64,000 bases of DNA from Minisyncoccota bacterium (GCA_014376695.1 JACMRA010000008.1:24685-88684), one strand, 5' to 3'. Positions 30,701-40,252 are shown, counted from the stretch's first letter. The notes: generated by a model not told the origin, from the sequence alone. Numbers and translations are program-made.

Positions 30701-31627
30701 ACTCTCTATTAATTCGATTATATAATCTGCTGTCAACTCATTAATACGATTATCAAGTAACTTATTTCTCAGGATTTGGGGGTGAATTGCTATGGCCACA
30801 TCACCAAAGATTGTTTCGGGTCTGACCGTTGCCACCGTAATACTGGCAAAAACTTGCTGTAACAAGCCCCTAAGTTCTGTATCTAAGGTTGACTCTTCCA
30901 ATAATTCAACTTTGTCCAAATTGTAGTCAAAAGTAACAAAAGGATCGACTTTTTCTATATGTCCAATATCCTCAGGAACATCAGAAAGTGCAGTCTGCAG
31001 GGCAACCGACCAATTAATAAGATAACTATCTCGATAAATTAAATCATCTTGCCAGTATTTGAGAAAAGCAAAATTGACCATTCTTATAGCTCTTTCATCG
31101 AGAGTAAATAATAGCCGCTCAAAATCTGGAGAATCCCCGATAATTTTGGCCTGCTCGAGTTGACCGCTACGCCATATTTCGGCTTTTTCCATAGCTATCT
31201 CGGTCCAGAGACTAGGATTTTGTTTTTTGAGATAATTGGCTTTTTCGGACTGCTCTAAAGTTGAAATTTCGGGATTCTCGGACAGTATTCGCTCATCAAA
31301 CTCGCCATCGTTAATCATCCGACTAATCACACCTTCTAGTTGAATCCCAGCGTGGTCTACTCCCGGTTGGTATAAGGTAGGTATTTTTTTTTGGCGGGCA
31401 ATACGAGCCAAAGTGTCCATCAAAAAATGCTCAAAAGCGTGTCCAGCGTGTAACATTCCCGTAAGGTTAGGCGGCGGAACTACGATCGTGTAAGTATTAT
31501 TAATATTTTTGTAATCAATTGCTTGGATTTTTAGCTGGTTGGCTAAGTTTCCTATTTTTTGACGGCTCCACAATTCTTTTATGTTTTCTTCGTATAATTT
31601 TGGATTATAAGTAGGGGCAATCGACAT
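27734..31627 (-). CDS. valS: valyl-tRNA synthetase with embedded GNAT acetyltransferase domain
   Basis: PPPNLTGMLHAGHAF, SKSVVEPLISEEFFVDYYK, WCISRDLIWGHKMPIWY, GRKMSKSLNN; GNAT domain between the second and third motifs. Confidence 0.93.
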   Translation of the reverse strand: MSIAPTYNPKLYEENIKELWSRQKIGNLANQLKIQAIDYKNINNTYTIVVPPPNLTGMLHAGHAFEHFLMDTLARIARQKKIPTLYQPGVDHAGIQLEGVISRMINDGEFDERILSENPEISTLEQSEKANYLKKQNPSLWTEIAMEKAEIWRSGQLEQAKIIGDSPDFERLLFTLDERAIRMVNFAFLKYWQDDLIYRDSYLINWSVALQTALSDVPEDIGHIEKVDPFVTFDYNLDKVELLEESTLDTELRGLLQQVFASITVATVRPETIFGDVAIAIHPQILRNKLLDNRINELTADYIIELIESDKIKIYFQIRCLMTRGVKLIIDEDVDPSFGSGCLKITPGHDIVDYNIAKKHGLTAKSIIARSGKLTEDCHKWAGQTVEVARTNVIKLLIDNDHIKQIHKASVASQTDDDYASSEPEYTEVNHVFDIDKYEQLEYVGRCKYLQDFYPDYKIDWNYKHNVTICERSKSVVEPLISEEFFVDYYKQFLHSPVSHKNIDFSAFGIENQRIRLEAIKPIHSLDLVHHMNEKDAELVISPQFDTEGEAKIWIEDRIVEAKNGSRITIAIIDKKSGNFVGYTGIRKEDNQYKLTIWIANKYKNQGLAMESLGMLINWSFDNLRVSELLYEVKTHNTASIQLAQKLGFEQISQKNFVSVNGKEEEYYIYSLTKPTTSLQELAISGLNKVNFYPSEYRERGIKYFEKIKNWCISRDLIWGHKMPIWYNIDLNPSQRFYQYSEFNQEIEIDAKMYHISDLFRVQPNRPNEPGNWVQETKILDTWFSSTLWPLSTLGFVDFAFENHRLGLDNGNRLGNYYGESNYSNQAQVFLRHYPSTIMTSAWEIFYAWILRMVMTGMYFTGEVPFRDYLCHAWVLDEKGRKMSKSLNNGLDPITHIANFSVDSTRLAMLTGAAPGKNFRFQGKLADTLTEKYRNLGNKIWNVARFLEVAMGDIPIQPVAKSQTTASRPKMVSIRVDFDFKRVAMVKPQQLNLPNYVAGPKIIEITQGDQPLIVQTPKAIPGNQLIPSSQKSIQNISPASQWILNKYKDLSQQLDNNFTTYNLASSVDLIYRFLWDDYASWYLEYLKTDKADIIFAAQLFREFIILISPYIPFESQVLWVEFLKQNGLIAWQTVDTTWLLNASTLIKKTEASQFELVVEHINQVRSFKGLFGIDPHLAISIRSTSNLLNTYRPYLKLLAKIDLIISSPKNGDLILEIGLDQYGLNILDYIKDKPSEILKTKKQIEVIQKVIDTINNQLNNAQFIERAEQEVIDQKRQDLADRFEDLKKQADKLRILS

Positions 31628-31773
31628 ATTTTGTATCTGATTTTAGAAAGATTTTTTAGCCCAAATAAGCTGTAATTTATGATACAAGTCTTGTATAGAA
31701 CAATTATTTTGTCAAAATTTTGACAAGACCCAGTTAATTTCATATGGTTTAGATAATTAAGCAATATACTATT

Positions 31774-31848
31774 GGTTTTGTAGCTCAGTGGTAGAGCAGA
31801 AGACTCTTAATCTTTTGGTCGTGGGTTCGAATCCCACCGGAACCACCA
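31774..31848 (+). tRNA. tRNA-Lys (anticodon CTT), CCA encoded
   Basis: acceptor GGTTTTG/CGGAACC, anticodon loop CTCTTAA, T arm GTGGG-TTCGAAT-CCCAC. Confidence 0.9.
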
Positions 31849-31864
31849 ATAAATTTAATTTTTT

Positions 31865-32290
31865 TTGGCAATGACGATAATTCACCCACTTATCCCAACC
31901 CATTGCCCGAGCTGCAAGGCACCTCTTATCCTTACTTCTACTGGTGTAGATTTATTTTGCGGTAATACAGATGATTGCCCAGCCCAAATACTTGGCAGGC
32001 TTAGTTATTATTGCCAACGGAGCCGAGCTAATATCCCCGGTTTATCGACCAAAATACTAGAAAAACTGATTAACCAAAATCAAGTCACCGACATCTTTGA
32101 CATTTATTCTCTAGATTATAATCTCGTTAGCCAGTGGAATGGCTTCGGCTCAAAATCAGTTGAAAATTTAAAAAATTCAATCGATCAATCCAAAAATACA
32201 ATATCCCCAACCAAATTCTTAGCCAGCCTCGGAATAAAAGGCATTGGGATCGAAGTTGCCAGCCTAATTTGTAATCAATTAGAAGTCTAG
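31865..32290 (+). CDS. free-standing NAD-dependent DNA ligase zinc-finger + HhH fragment (no adenylation/OB domains)
   Basis: PTHCPSCKAPL...DLFCGNTDDCPAQ, IPGLSTKILEKLI, GFGSKSVENLKNSIDQSKN, FLASLGIKGIGIEVASLI. Confidence 0.85.
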   Translation: MAMTIIHPLIPTHCPSCKAPLILTSTGVDLFCGNTDDCPAQILGRLSYYCQRSRANIPGLSTKILEKLINQNQVTDIFDIYSLDYNLVSQWNGFGSKSVENLKNSIDQSKNTISPTKFLASLGIKGIGIEVASLICNQLEV

Positions 32291-32364
32291 CCGTGGTGGA
32301 TTTAGCAAGGGCGGGTTTTGTCCATATAAGAAATTTCGTGCTTAACCTTATCCAATTTTTGGGC

Positions 32365-33822
32365 CTAAAACAGATTATTATTTTCAAAAACCTCTAACTG
32401 CGATCCGGCATTCTCCACCCTCTGCAGACAAAAGATATTCTGTGCAATAATTCTCCCTGTACAATTATTATCAATCCATTTAACTAGCGAATAGCCCGTG
32501 ATGTTGTGATTGACCGAAGATTTGTCATACCACACACTAGAGATTCTGGCTGGCTCAAAAATAACTAATCTTAACCATTTGGTAGAATAGTCCAAAGTTA
32601 AATCCTGTATAGACAAATCCCTGTCCACTGGTAAATATCCGAGTCGAGATTGATAATTGGTATTAAAATTCCAAGAATAGATTGGCAAGCCTGATTGGAT
32701 TTTTGTGTTGACCCAGAATAAAGTATCTTCAAAAATTGTAAAGTTGATAGCCTTTTGACTAATTAGAGAGAGGTTATTCGGGGCACTATCATTATAATAA
32801 TACAAACTGTTATCGACTTGAATTACAACTCCCTGAACAAAATTACTAATATTCAAATAACTAGGCTTTTTACCGGAAGTAGTGGCCAGCTTCGGGGACT
32901 CAAGATAGAGAGAGTTGCTTTGACTATTATATTGATTACCGTTAATTTTGTATAATTTTTGATTAATTAAATACCAGCTATTTTTGGACTTGATGTTATA
33001 ATAAAGATAATCAATCCCTTGATCTATAAGTTTGATTTTGGGATTTTTGGGATCTTGGAGATTGAGTTCCCAGAGATTGTCGCCGCGACTTTTTATCAAG
33101 ATTAGATCTTGGCTTATGTTCACCACCTGCTCCGCTTCTTTGATAATGCTGTTAATAGGGAGGCTTTCGGAGTTAAGACTAGATTCCAAACTCAAAATTT
33201 TCCAGTTGTCCCGACTCAAAAAAACTATTAATTGATTATCTTTATCAAAAAAAGTATTCTCCCCCACAATCTGCCATTTTAATTCAGATTTTAGATTATT
33301 TATAGTTTTAACTTTATTAATTTCTTGAATTTCAATTGGCTGGCCATTTAGTTGGTCTACATTGAACTTTTGAAGCAAAAAATTGCTAATTTGATTTTTT
33401 GTTTCTACCCAGATTAAATTGTTATCGACTATGCTAAGTGATTTTTGGCTGGGTTTTTGGTCTGTGATTTTGCGACCTTTCTCTTGGAGAAGCTTTAATT
33501 GCGTAAGTCTGGTGTTGAGATTTTGGTTAGGACGGGGGTTGACCCAGTAAGATTCATCTAAATAACCGTCTTTTGTAATGTCAACGCGAGATTCACCTGG
33601 CTTGGTTATGGCTATATCAGTTGGCGAGTTTGTATCCAATATCTGATTGTTAAGATAAATTTTAGCGCTGATTGGATAAGTTTCAACCTTAATTTGGAGC
33701 GAATTTTGAATTTTGCCCGAATTAAGATTATATCCAAGGCTAATTATTACAAGAAGCGGCGCCGTGACCAAAAAGGTCAAGCAAACTATCCCAAAAATTA
33801 TCTTACGATTTCGCTTGAGCAT
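32365..33822 (-). CDS. PEGA-domain membrane-anchored protein
   Basis: N-terminal TM; VETYPISAKIYLNNQILDTNSPTDIAITKPGESRVDITKDGY. Confidence 0.75.
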   Translation of the reverse strand: MLKRNRKIIFGIVCLTFLVTAPLLVIISLGYNLNSGKIQNSLQIKVETYPISAKIYLNNQILDTNSPTDIAITKPGESRVDITKDGYLDESYWVNPRPNQNLNTRLTQLKLLQEKGRKITDQKPSQKSLSIVDNNLIWVETKNQISNFLLQKFNVDQLNGQPIEIQEINKVKTINNLKSELKWQIVGENTFFDKDNQLIVFLSRDNWKILSLESSLNSESLPINSIIKEAEQVVNISQDLILIKSRGDNLWELNLQDPKNPKIKLIDQGIDYLYYNIKSKNSWYLINQKLYKINGNQYNSQSNSLYLESPKLATTSGKKPSYLNISNFVQGVVIQVDNSLYYYNDSAPNNLSLISQKAINFTIFEDTLFWVNTKIQSGLPIYSWNFNTNYQSRLGYLPVDRDLSIQDLTLDYSTKWLRLVIFEPARISSVWYDKSSVNHNITGYSLVKWIDNNCTGRIIAQNIFCLQRVENAGSQLEVFENNNLF

Positions 33823-33823
33823 A

Positions 33824-33940
33824 TTACCTTTTTAGCCAGCCTTTGACTATTAAATACCACCACATCATCCACAAAATCAGCAATACCGCAACGAAAGTCG
33901 CAATTAGTATTGCCCAGAGTAGAGTTAATTCGGAGGTCAT
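33824..33940 (-). CDS. small single-TM peptide (38 aa)
   Basis: MTSELTLLWAILIATFVAVLLILWMMWWYLIVKGWLKR between rplD and the PEGA gene. Confidence 0.45.
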   Translation of the reverse strand: MTSELTLLWAILIATFVAVLLILWMMWWYLIVKGWLKR

Positions 33941-33957
33941 TATATTTTGAGGATTTA

Positions 33958-34596
33958 CTATGCAACTCTAGTTTCTAGATAAGCTCGAGCGGATTCTGTA
34001 AAGATGAAGTATCGACTGTTGACCATTTCACTAATCCTAAGATTGTTCACATTGAAGAGCTGTACGCCAGTATTGGCTACACCATTGAAATTATTCTTAT
34101 CCTGGTTGTTATAGATTATAGCAATTTTAGTTGCTTTTATACCTTTAGTCTCAGCGAAGCTATTGAGGCCTGTTGTGAATTCCTTGGTTTTTTGATAACT
34201 TACGGTTTGGCTTAGTTCTGAAACTGCATTATTTAGTAGCTTATCTTTGATTACAGATTTGAGGGCTGCAACTCGTGAAGATTTGTTGATTTTCTGGTGC
34301 CAGTTAGTAGTGTTTCGGGGGCCAAAGGTAACTCCTCCACCAACCCAAATTGGCGATCGAGATGAACCGTGTCGAGCGCGACCAGTTCCTTTTTGCTTCC
34401 AAGGTTTTTTACCTCCTCCGCGGACTTCTCCTCGCATTTTTGTGTGAGCGTTGCCTGCTCGAAGGTTGCTTAGTTCGGCTCGGACAACTTGAGCTAGTAG
34501 TAATTCTCGAACAGGATAATCACTTAAACTGGCAAAAACTGAAGTAGTGCTAGCGGATTCTAAATTTTGATTGAGGACTGAGATATCAAAAGACAT
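33958..34596 (-). CDS. rplD: 50S ribosomal protein L4
   Basis: NAHTKMRGEVRGGGKKPWKQKGTGRARHGSSRSPIWVGGGVTFGP. Confidence 0.95.
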   Translation of the reverse strand: MSFDISVLNQNLESASTTSVFASLSDYPVRELLLAQVVRAELSNLRAGNAHTKMRGEVRGGGKKPWKQKGTGRARHGSSRSPIWVGGGVTFGPRNTTNWHQKINKSSRVAALKSVIKDKLLNNAVSELSQTVSYQKTKEFTTGLNSFAETKGIKATKIAIIYNNQDKNNFNGVANTGVQLFNVNNLRISEMVNSRYFIFTESARAYLETRVA

Positions 34597-34870
34597 ATTA
34601 TAATCGATAATTCACAAATTAATAAATACTATTGTGGTATTTGGATGTAATCTTATATGTAAAGCTAAAATTATTTTTTAAAAATCGTCAATTAGCTTGT
34701 AGAATTTTTGTTATTATATTTTCCAATATTTTTGCTATGTTATCCAACCGTACTAATAAATTACCGATTGGCGGTTTTGGGTCGTGTGCTAATTCAGTTT
34801 TGAGGTGGAGTAGTATTCTTGATAGAGACCATAGAAATTTGCAGTCATTTTGTCAAAAAAGTTACCATAT

Positions 34871-35596
34871 CTATTCACTAGCTACCATATACCGGGTCCA
34901 GTAATCAATCGAGGCGATATCAAAATGTTGGGCGTATTTATACAGGAGGTAGCTATTAAGTCCCACGAGACAAAAGCCCAAAAAAGTCTCAACGCCCGAC
35001 CCAGTTCGAAATAGTTTAAGGCCTAACTTCTTCTTGAATGGAAAGAAAATCGGTATCCCCTCAATAGTTACCCAGTCGCCAATTAAGTGGGCAATATAGC
35101 CAATAATTAACAAAACGGCAATCTCAAATCGCAAGTTCTGGTTCCAAACCAAAAAAAGCAAACCAACTAAAACAAAATTAATGGCCATACTAAATATGTG
35201 AAGGATGAAATTTACTTGTTTTTCGGAGATAATATTTCTGGTAATTTCATCAATCGAGCCAATATATCGTTGAAGGATTTTTTCGAGTAAGTAATTCCCA
35301 AAAAAGGCTGCAACAATCAAAAAATAGGTAAAATAAATATTCTGACCAAGTAAAAAATAGATTAAGCCTGCAAAAAGCCCAACCCCGACCAAAGAATGTG
35401 TAATTCCACGATGTGGCAAAAACTTACCAACCGGCCTGAAATATCGCCCAAGCTCGCTACCAGGATGATCAATATCAGGAAATACCCCAGCAAAAATCAC
35501 AAACAACAAAAGTGGTAAAAAGAAAGGTCTCTCAAAATAGAGACTAAGCCCAAGCGCTGAGGCTGTTGCAAGAGTGGCGTGATTAATTGCAAGCAT
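34871..35596 (-). CDS. YdjM/DUF457-like membrane-bound metal-dependent hydrolase
   Basis: DIDHPGS...HRGITHSLVGVGLF...HLIGDWVTIEGIPIFFPF. Confidence 0.8.
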   Translation of the reverse strand: MLAINHATLATASALGLSLYFERPFFLPLLLFVIFAGVFPDIDHPGSELGRYFRPVGKFLPHRGITHSLVGVGLFAGLIYFLLGQNIYFTYFLIVAAFFGNYLLEKILQRYIGSIDEITRNIISEKQVNFILHIFSMAINFVLVGLLFLVWNQNLRFEIAVLLIIGYIAHLIGDWVTIEGIPIFFPFKKKLGLKLFRTGSGVETFLGFCLVGLNSYLLYKYAQHFDIASIDYWTRYMVASE

Positions 35597-35603
35597 ATAA
35601 CTT

Positions 35604-36611
35604 TTATTCTCCTCGCAAAAAGCTTAATTGGCCATTATAAAATTGAGTAATACCCGTAATTTCAAGCTTCATCTGAACAAGCCGAGTTAACCCGAGGCCA
35701 AAAGCTATGCCCTGATACTCAGTGGTATCTAGTCCCATATTCTTGATTACCTGGCTATGAATTGGACCAGCTCCAGCCACTTCTATCCATTTGCCACCTT
35801 TGAACCACTTGGCATATATATCAATTTCAAACGACGGTTCCGTAAATGGAAAATAGCTTGGTCTTAATCTTACCTGAAGCTCGGGGTCACGAAAATACTC
35901 CCGAAAAACTTTTTCGAGTAGAGTTACTAACTGACTTATGCTAATTTGCTTGTCGACCATCCACATATCTAACTGGTGAAAGTTAATATCGTGAGTTGAA
36001 TCCATATTCTCAGCCCGAAATACGATACCCGGGAAGACAACCCGAAAAGGTGGCTTATGCGTCTCGGCGTATTTGCAGATATTGGATGTTACTTGAGTTC
36101 TCATAACGTAATTCTCACCTTTGCTATCCTGCTGGGCCAAAAAGAATGTATCTTGCATACCTCGAGCCGAGTGGTAATCTGGCGTTCCGACCGAAGTAAA
36201 GTTATACCACTGACTCTCCACCTGAGTCGAATCAAAAATATCAAAACCCAGTCGCTGAAATATCCCAACAATCTCGTTGCTAACTTGAATAATCGGATGC
36301 AAAACCCCGCTTCTAGTTTCTTCGAATTGGTGCGAAGCAAAAGTTGGGTCAAATTTTATATAATCGTCCTGTTCTTGCAGGGCTTGGATAGCCTGGATTT
36401 TAGTATCGGCAGCGGCTGTAATGGCTGATTTGATAGAAGTAATTTGACCACCTAGGGCTTTTTTTTGGGCGGGATCTCCTGATTTGAGTTCTTGCAAAAG
36501 ACTAGCGATTAAATCTCCCTTGAGAAGACTTTCTTTGATCGCGATGCACTGACTAATGGTAGTACACTGAGCAAAGTCGGGGCTGTATTGATTGGAGTTA
36601 GTCTCGGTCAT
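35604..36611 (-). CDS. pheS: phenylalanyl-tRNA synthetase alpha subunit
   Basis: HPIIQV..., MRTQVTSNICKY, FRAENMDSTHDINFHQLD, FAFGLGLTRLVQMK-type motif (AFGLGLTRL); start taken at MTETNSN. Confidence 0.93.
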   Translation of the reverse strand: MTETNSNQYSPDFAQCTTISQCIAIKESLLKGDLIASLLQELKSGDPAQKKALGGQITSIKSAITAAADTKIQAIQALQEQDDYIKFDPTFASHQFEETRSGVLHPIIQVSNEIVGIFQRLGFDIFDSTQVESQWYNFTSVGTPDYHSARGMQDTFFLAQQDSKGENYVMRTQVTSNICKYAETHKPPFRVVFPGIVFRAENMDSTHDINFHQLDMWMVDKQISISQLVTLLEKVFREYFRDPELQVRLRPSYFPFTEPSFEIDIYAKWFKGGKWIEVAGAGPIHSQVIKNMGLDTTEYQGIAFGLGLTRLVQMKLEITGITQFYNGQLSFLRGE

Positions 36612-36731
36612 AAATTGAATTGCGTAGATAGATAGCCAAATAATCACCAAAGGCCGGTTTACTGTCAAGCCAACAAAAAACACCTCCTTAGTTGAGATGC
36701 TAATTGAGTTAATTGGTCAAAAAATTCGGGT

Positions 36732-37064
36732 TTAGATGTTTCCTGCGTCTTTGAGCATGCCCATAAGATCGTTAATCCCTCCAGTTTGTTGTAGTTGAGT
36801 TACCACAGCTTTTTGGACGTCTTCAACAGCTTTTTCGAAGGCTTCGATAATGGCCTTACCCAAAAGAGCGTCGGGTTTACCTTCCTTAATAAAGTTTTCG
36901 TAGACGAATTCAATAAGAGCTGGGTCGATATCAATTGTCTGGATTTTTTGCTCTCCGTTGATGGTTACAGTAACTTTTCCGTTCTTAGAAGTTCCAGTTA
37001 CGATAATAGACGAAAGTAATTTTTTGAGCTTTTCGTGTTGTTGTTGCATTTTAATTGGGTTCAT
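36732..37064 (-). CDS. ybaB: YbaB/EbfC family nucleoid-associated protein
   Basis: size and SIIVTGTSKNGKVTVTINGEQKIQTIDIDPALI. Confidence 0.85.
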   Translation of the reverse strand: MNPIKMQQQHEKLKKLLSSIIVTGTSKNGKVTVTINGEQKIQTIDIDPALIEFVYENFIKEGKPDALLGKAIIEAFEKAVEDVQKAVVTQLQQTGGINDLMGMLKDAGNI

Positions 37065-37134
37065 AATCGGCGATGTATTATTCTGTTAATTTCTTATAAG
37101 CTAGTATCAAAGGCGTTTTCTGTCAAGGTGGCGG

Positions 37135-37182
37135 AGTTTTAGTTATAAATGTTTAGTACTAAAGTTTTAGTTATAAATGTTT
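37135..37182. repeat. 20-bp direct repeat AGTTTTAGTTATAAATGTTT, two copies 28 bp apart
   Basis: identical copies at 37135-37154 and 37163-37182 in the ybaB upstream region. Confidence 0.85.
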
Positions 37183-37193
37183 GCTATCAACGG

Positions 37194-37886
37194 TTACTTC
37201 TCGATAATTTTGCTTATCAGTTCCTCAATTTTTTTATCTCTAAGATCTTGAGTAGATAACTCATTAGTCATTTCTAGGGCTACTAAGTATTTTTGATTGT
37301 TATTCAAACTGATATAGAAATCTTTTATTTGGTCGCCAGTTGTTTTGTACATAAACAAGAAAGTAGCTCCTATAAATTGAGATACAAGACCCGAAATCAA
37401 AGGTATTGATAATTGTGCGTAACTGGCTTGATTACTCGCCCCGAGATAAAAACTAAACCCTAGTATGGCAAAACCTATCACTGATGAGGTACAGGCCAGC
37501 CAAAAAGTTGCAAAACTTTGGAATTGATTAGTCTCTACATACTTTGTAAGTTTAGCGGAGTCTAATTTCATTGACTCAATGGGTGTTAGAGTCTTTGTCT
37601 CATATTTATCCATTTTTAATTTTACGACCTCATCCCAGTAATCGCTAAAAGCGTATGCAATTGGAAGTAGAATAATAAAATGAGAAAAGTACCATACTGT
37701 TATAATTAACGCTCCGTATTCCCTAGGAATGCTAAAAGGCGATTTTAAGAAAAGAGTTATGAATGCTAATTCTCCAAATATACATAAAACAGGTGTAATA
37801 AAAGCCCCTAAAAATAAGAAAATAAGTGGCACCACCTGATCCAAATAATAAACTTTAACCTGCTTCAAATTAAAGGATAGCTTCAT
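37194..37886 (-). CDS. hypothetical multi-TM protein
   Basis: ORF overlapping the thrS stop (ATGA). Confidence 0.6.
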   Translation of the reverse strand: MKLSFNLKQVKVYYLDQVVPLIFLFLGAFITPVLCIFGELAFITLFLKSPFSIPREYGALIITVWYFSHFIILLPIAYAFSDYWDEVVKLKMDKYETKTLTPIESMKLDSAKLTKYVETNQFQSFATFWLACTSSVIGFAILGFSFYLGASNQASYAQLSIPLISGLVSQFIGATFLFMYKTTGDQIKDFYISLNNNQKYLVALEMTNELSTQDLRDKKIEELISKIIEK

Positions 37887-40252
37887 ATTACCTGCAACCC
37901 CTCCAAATACCCCCTCAACTCACTCAATCCAAGCTTTACGCTCTCTCCATTATACTCGATACTGACTTGACCGGCTTCGACATCTTTGTCGCCGATAACT
38001 ATTAACATTGGGATTTTTTCGAGTTTGGCTTCTCGGATTTTTTTGCCTAGGCTCTCGGATCGACTATCTATTGTAAAGCGGAGTTCATTGTATTTGAGCG
38101 GCTTCATAAGTACCACTTGATCTAGTTCAAGTTTGATTTGCTCGACATACGGCAGGACCTGATCGTTAATTGTGAGGATACGAATCTGTTCAGGAGCCAG
38201 CCAAAATGGGAAGTGTCCTTTGGTTGATTCTAGCAAAATAGCCATAAATCTTTCGTAGCTACCAAGTATAGCTCTATGAATCATTACTGGCGGTCGCAGA
38301 GTCCCGTCAGCGTCTTTGTATTCTAGCCCAAAGCGTTTAGGAGTGGCAAAATCTAGTTGAACCGTAGATAATTGTCTTTCGTTGCCCTGCAAATCCTTGT
38401 ACATAAAATCAAGCTTGGGACCGTAAATTGCCGCCTCTCCCTCGCACACTTTTCCGTCCAAACCTAGCTCTTGATTAATCTCTTTTAGCATTGATTCAGC
38501 TTTGTCCCAGTCTTCGGCAAACCCTGTGTAGCCGTCTAATTTGTTATAATCTCTGACCGAAATGGACACCCAATGATTACCGTACATCCCGAGACCGGTA
38601 TAAAACTCCTTAATAATATTACACAGTGACAATATTTCAGCTTTTATCTGATCCGGTGTACAAAAAGTATGGCCGTCGTCACAGGTAATCGCTCTAACTC
38701 GAGTTAATCCACCAATTGCCCCTGGTTTTTCATCTCTATATTGCATAGTTGACTCAATATACCGAAGTGGCAAATCTTTATAGCTCCTTGGTCTAGATGC
38801 AAAAATCTGAGTATGGTGGGGACAATTCACGGGTTTGAGTACGAATTCTGTATCATAGTGACTCTTCACATGGAATAACTCACCTGCAAACTTTTTGGCG
38901 TGGCCAGATGTTTCGTACAACTCAATTTTGGCCATATGGGGAATTGTAACCTCCTGACAACCGTATTTTTTACTAATTTGAAACAATGTATTTTTGAGTA
39001 AATTTCGGAGTGTAGTCCCCCTTGGGCTAAATAACGGCAGTCCAGGCCCGACCAAATCACTAAAACTAAACAAATCTAATTGTTGTCCCAGAATCCTGTG
39101 GTCATATTTTTTGCTTTCCTCTCTCTGACTAAAAAAGTTAAGTAACTCTTCCCCCGTGTCCATAACAACAGCATAAAGCCTTTGCATATTAACCCCACGT
39201 TCTTGATCCCCTCGCCAATAACTAGCACTAAACTTGTCTAAACCATAATTAATGTCTTTGTAATCTACCATGTCTATATGAGGCCCCTTGCACAGATCTT
39301 CAAAAATTACTTCATCGGTTTTGGTATTGCGGATTGAATAAGTGGTTATGATTGGAGTCTCCCCGTTTAGCACATCTCTTTTCTCCTCCTCGCTCAAACT
39401 TGTCGTTCCCTTGTCTCTCAAATTCTCTAGCAGTTCCACCTTGAGTAATTGGCCTTTGGACTTGAATAGCTTAATGGCTTCGTCCATCTCTAGCTCTTTA
39501 CGCTCGAAGACCAAGTCTTTTTTGATCAAGTCATTGATAACCTTACTAATCCCCTTGAGATCATCTGGAACGAGGTTGCGTGGTAAAATAAAATCGTAAT
39601 AGCATCCATTCTCAATAACCGGACCCACGCCGAATTGGATAATTTTAGGCTGGTAATCCAAGCCTCTTTTGACCGTGATCTGAGTATATTTATCAGCCTC
39701 TGTCACACCGCCTCGACCCTCCATTAATATTTCAAGCTTAGAACTATCGAACCAATCATACTGATCTGACTTGCCAGCTTCTAATACTGGATTAGAATAA
39801 TCTTTTACTTGGACTACAACTTGAACGACTCTTTGCTGGTAATTTTCCTGGCTATCTCTCATCGCCTCTGGTAACTCAAAATCTTGATAATGAACAATAT
39901 CCAAAATCTGGTCTAACTCAAAATTTAGCTCCTCCTTGAGTTCTCGCTTAACACAATCAAAAATTGTCTCCCCGTCTTCAAGCCCTCCACCTGGCAAGTC
40001 CCAACAATTAGGAAACTTCCTTCTATTTGAGGTTCGTTTTTGGGCAAAAACCTGCCCTTTGTCGTTAATAATCAAGCAGTCAACAAATAATTTTCTGTTT
40101 AGGGCTATCGACCCTTTGAGGAGCGTGCTGAGTTTTCGACTCACGTTGTCTTCTTGCCTAAAGTAAATCTCAACGGCGGCGGCCATCAAGTGGGCAAATG
40201 AATGTCTTTTTGTGTCTAATTGTAGGTTGTTTGAATTTTGGTTTATGGACAT
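37883..40252 (-). CDS. thrS: threonyl-tRNA synthetase with embedded Nudix domain, no TGS domain
   Basis: RHSFAHLMAAAVEIYF and IIQFGVGPVIENGCYYDF are separated by ~170 aa containing GGGLEDGETIFDCVKRELKEELNF; catalytic PVNCPHHTQIF, MIHRAILGSYERF. Confidence 0.95.
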   Translation of the reverse strand: MSINQNSNNLQLDTKRHSFAHLMAAAVEIYFRQEDNVSRKLSTLLKGSIALNRKLFVDCLIINDKGQVFAQKRTSNRRKFPNCWDLPGGGLEDGETIFDCVKRELKEELNFELDQILDIVHYQDFELPEAMRDSQENYQQRVVQVVVQVKDYSNPVLEAGKSDQYDWFDSSKLEILMEGRGGVTEADKYTQITVKRGLDYQPKIIQFGVGPVIENGCYYDFILPRNLVPDDLKGISKVINDLIKKDLVFERKELEMDEAIKLFKSKGQLLKVELLENLRDKGTTSLSEEEKRDVLNGETPIITTYSIRNTKTDEVIFEDLCKGPHIDMVDYKDINYGLDKFSASYWRGDQERGVNMQRLYAVVMDTGEELLNFFSQREESKKYDHRILGQQLDLFSFSDLVGPGLPLFSPRGTTLRNLLKNTLFQISKKYGCQEVTIPHMAKIELYETSGHAKKFAGELFHVKSHYDTEFVLKPVNCPHHTQIFASRPRSYKDLPLRYIESTMQYRDEKPGAIGGLTRVRAITCDDGHTFCTPDQIKAEILSLCNIIKEFYTGLGMYGNHWVSISVRDYNKLDGYTGFAEDWDKAESMLKEINQELGLDGKVCEGEAAIYGPKLDFMYKDLQGNERQLSTVQLDFATPKRFGLEYKDADGTLRPPVMIHRAILGSYERFMAILLESTKGHFPFWLAPEQIRILTINDQVLPYVEQIKLELDQVVLMKPLKYNELRFTIDSRSESLGKKIREAKLEKIPMLIVIGDKDVEAGQVSIEYNGESVKLGLSELRGYLEGLQVI

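Noticed and set aside
34632-34904. 90-aa ORF between rplD and the YdjM-like gene
   Set aside because: Overlaps the start region of a well-supported gene on the other strand and lacks recognisable features.
37883-40252. TGA reassignment (Gly/Trp) as in some CPR
   Set aside because: Full-length genes contain no in-frame TGA and thrS appears to end at TGA; avoidance, not reassignment, fits best.
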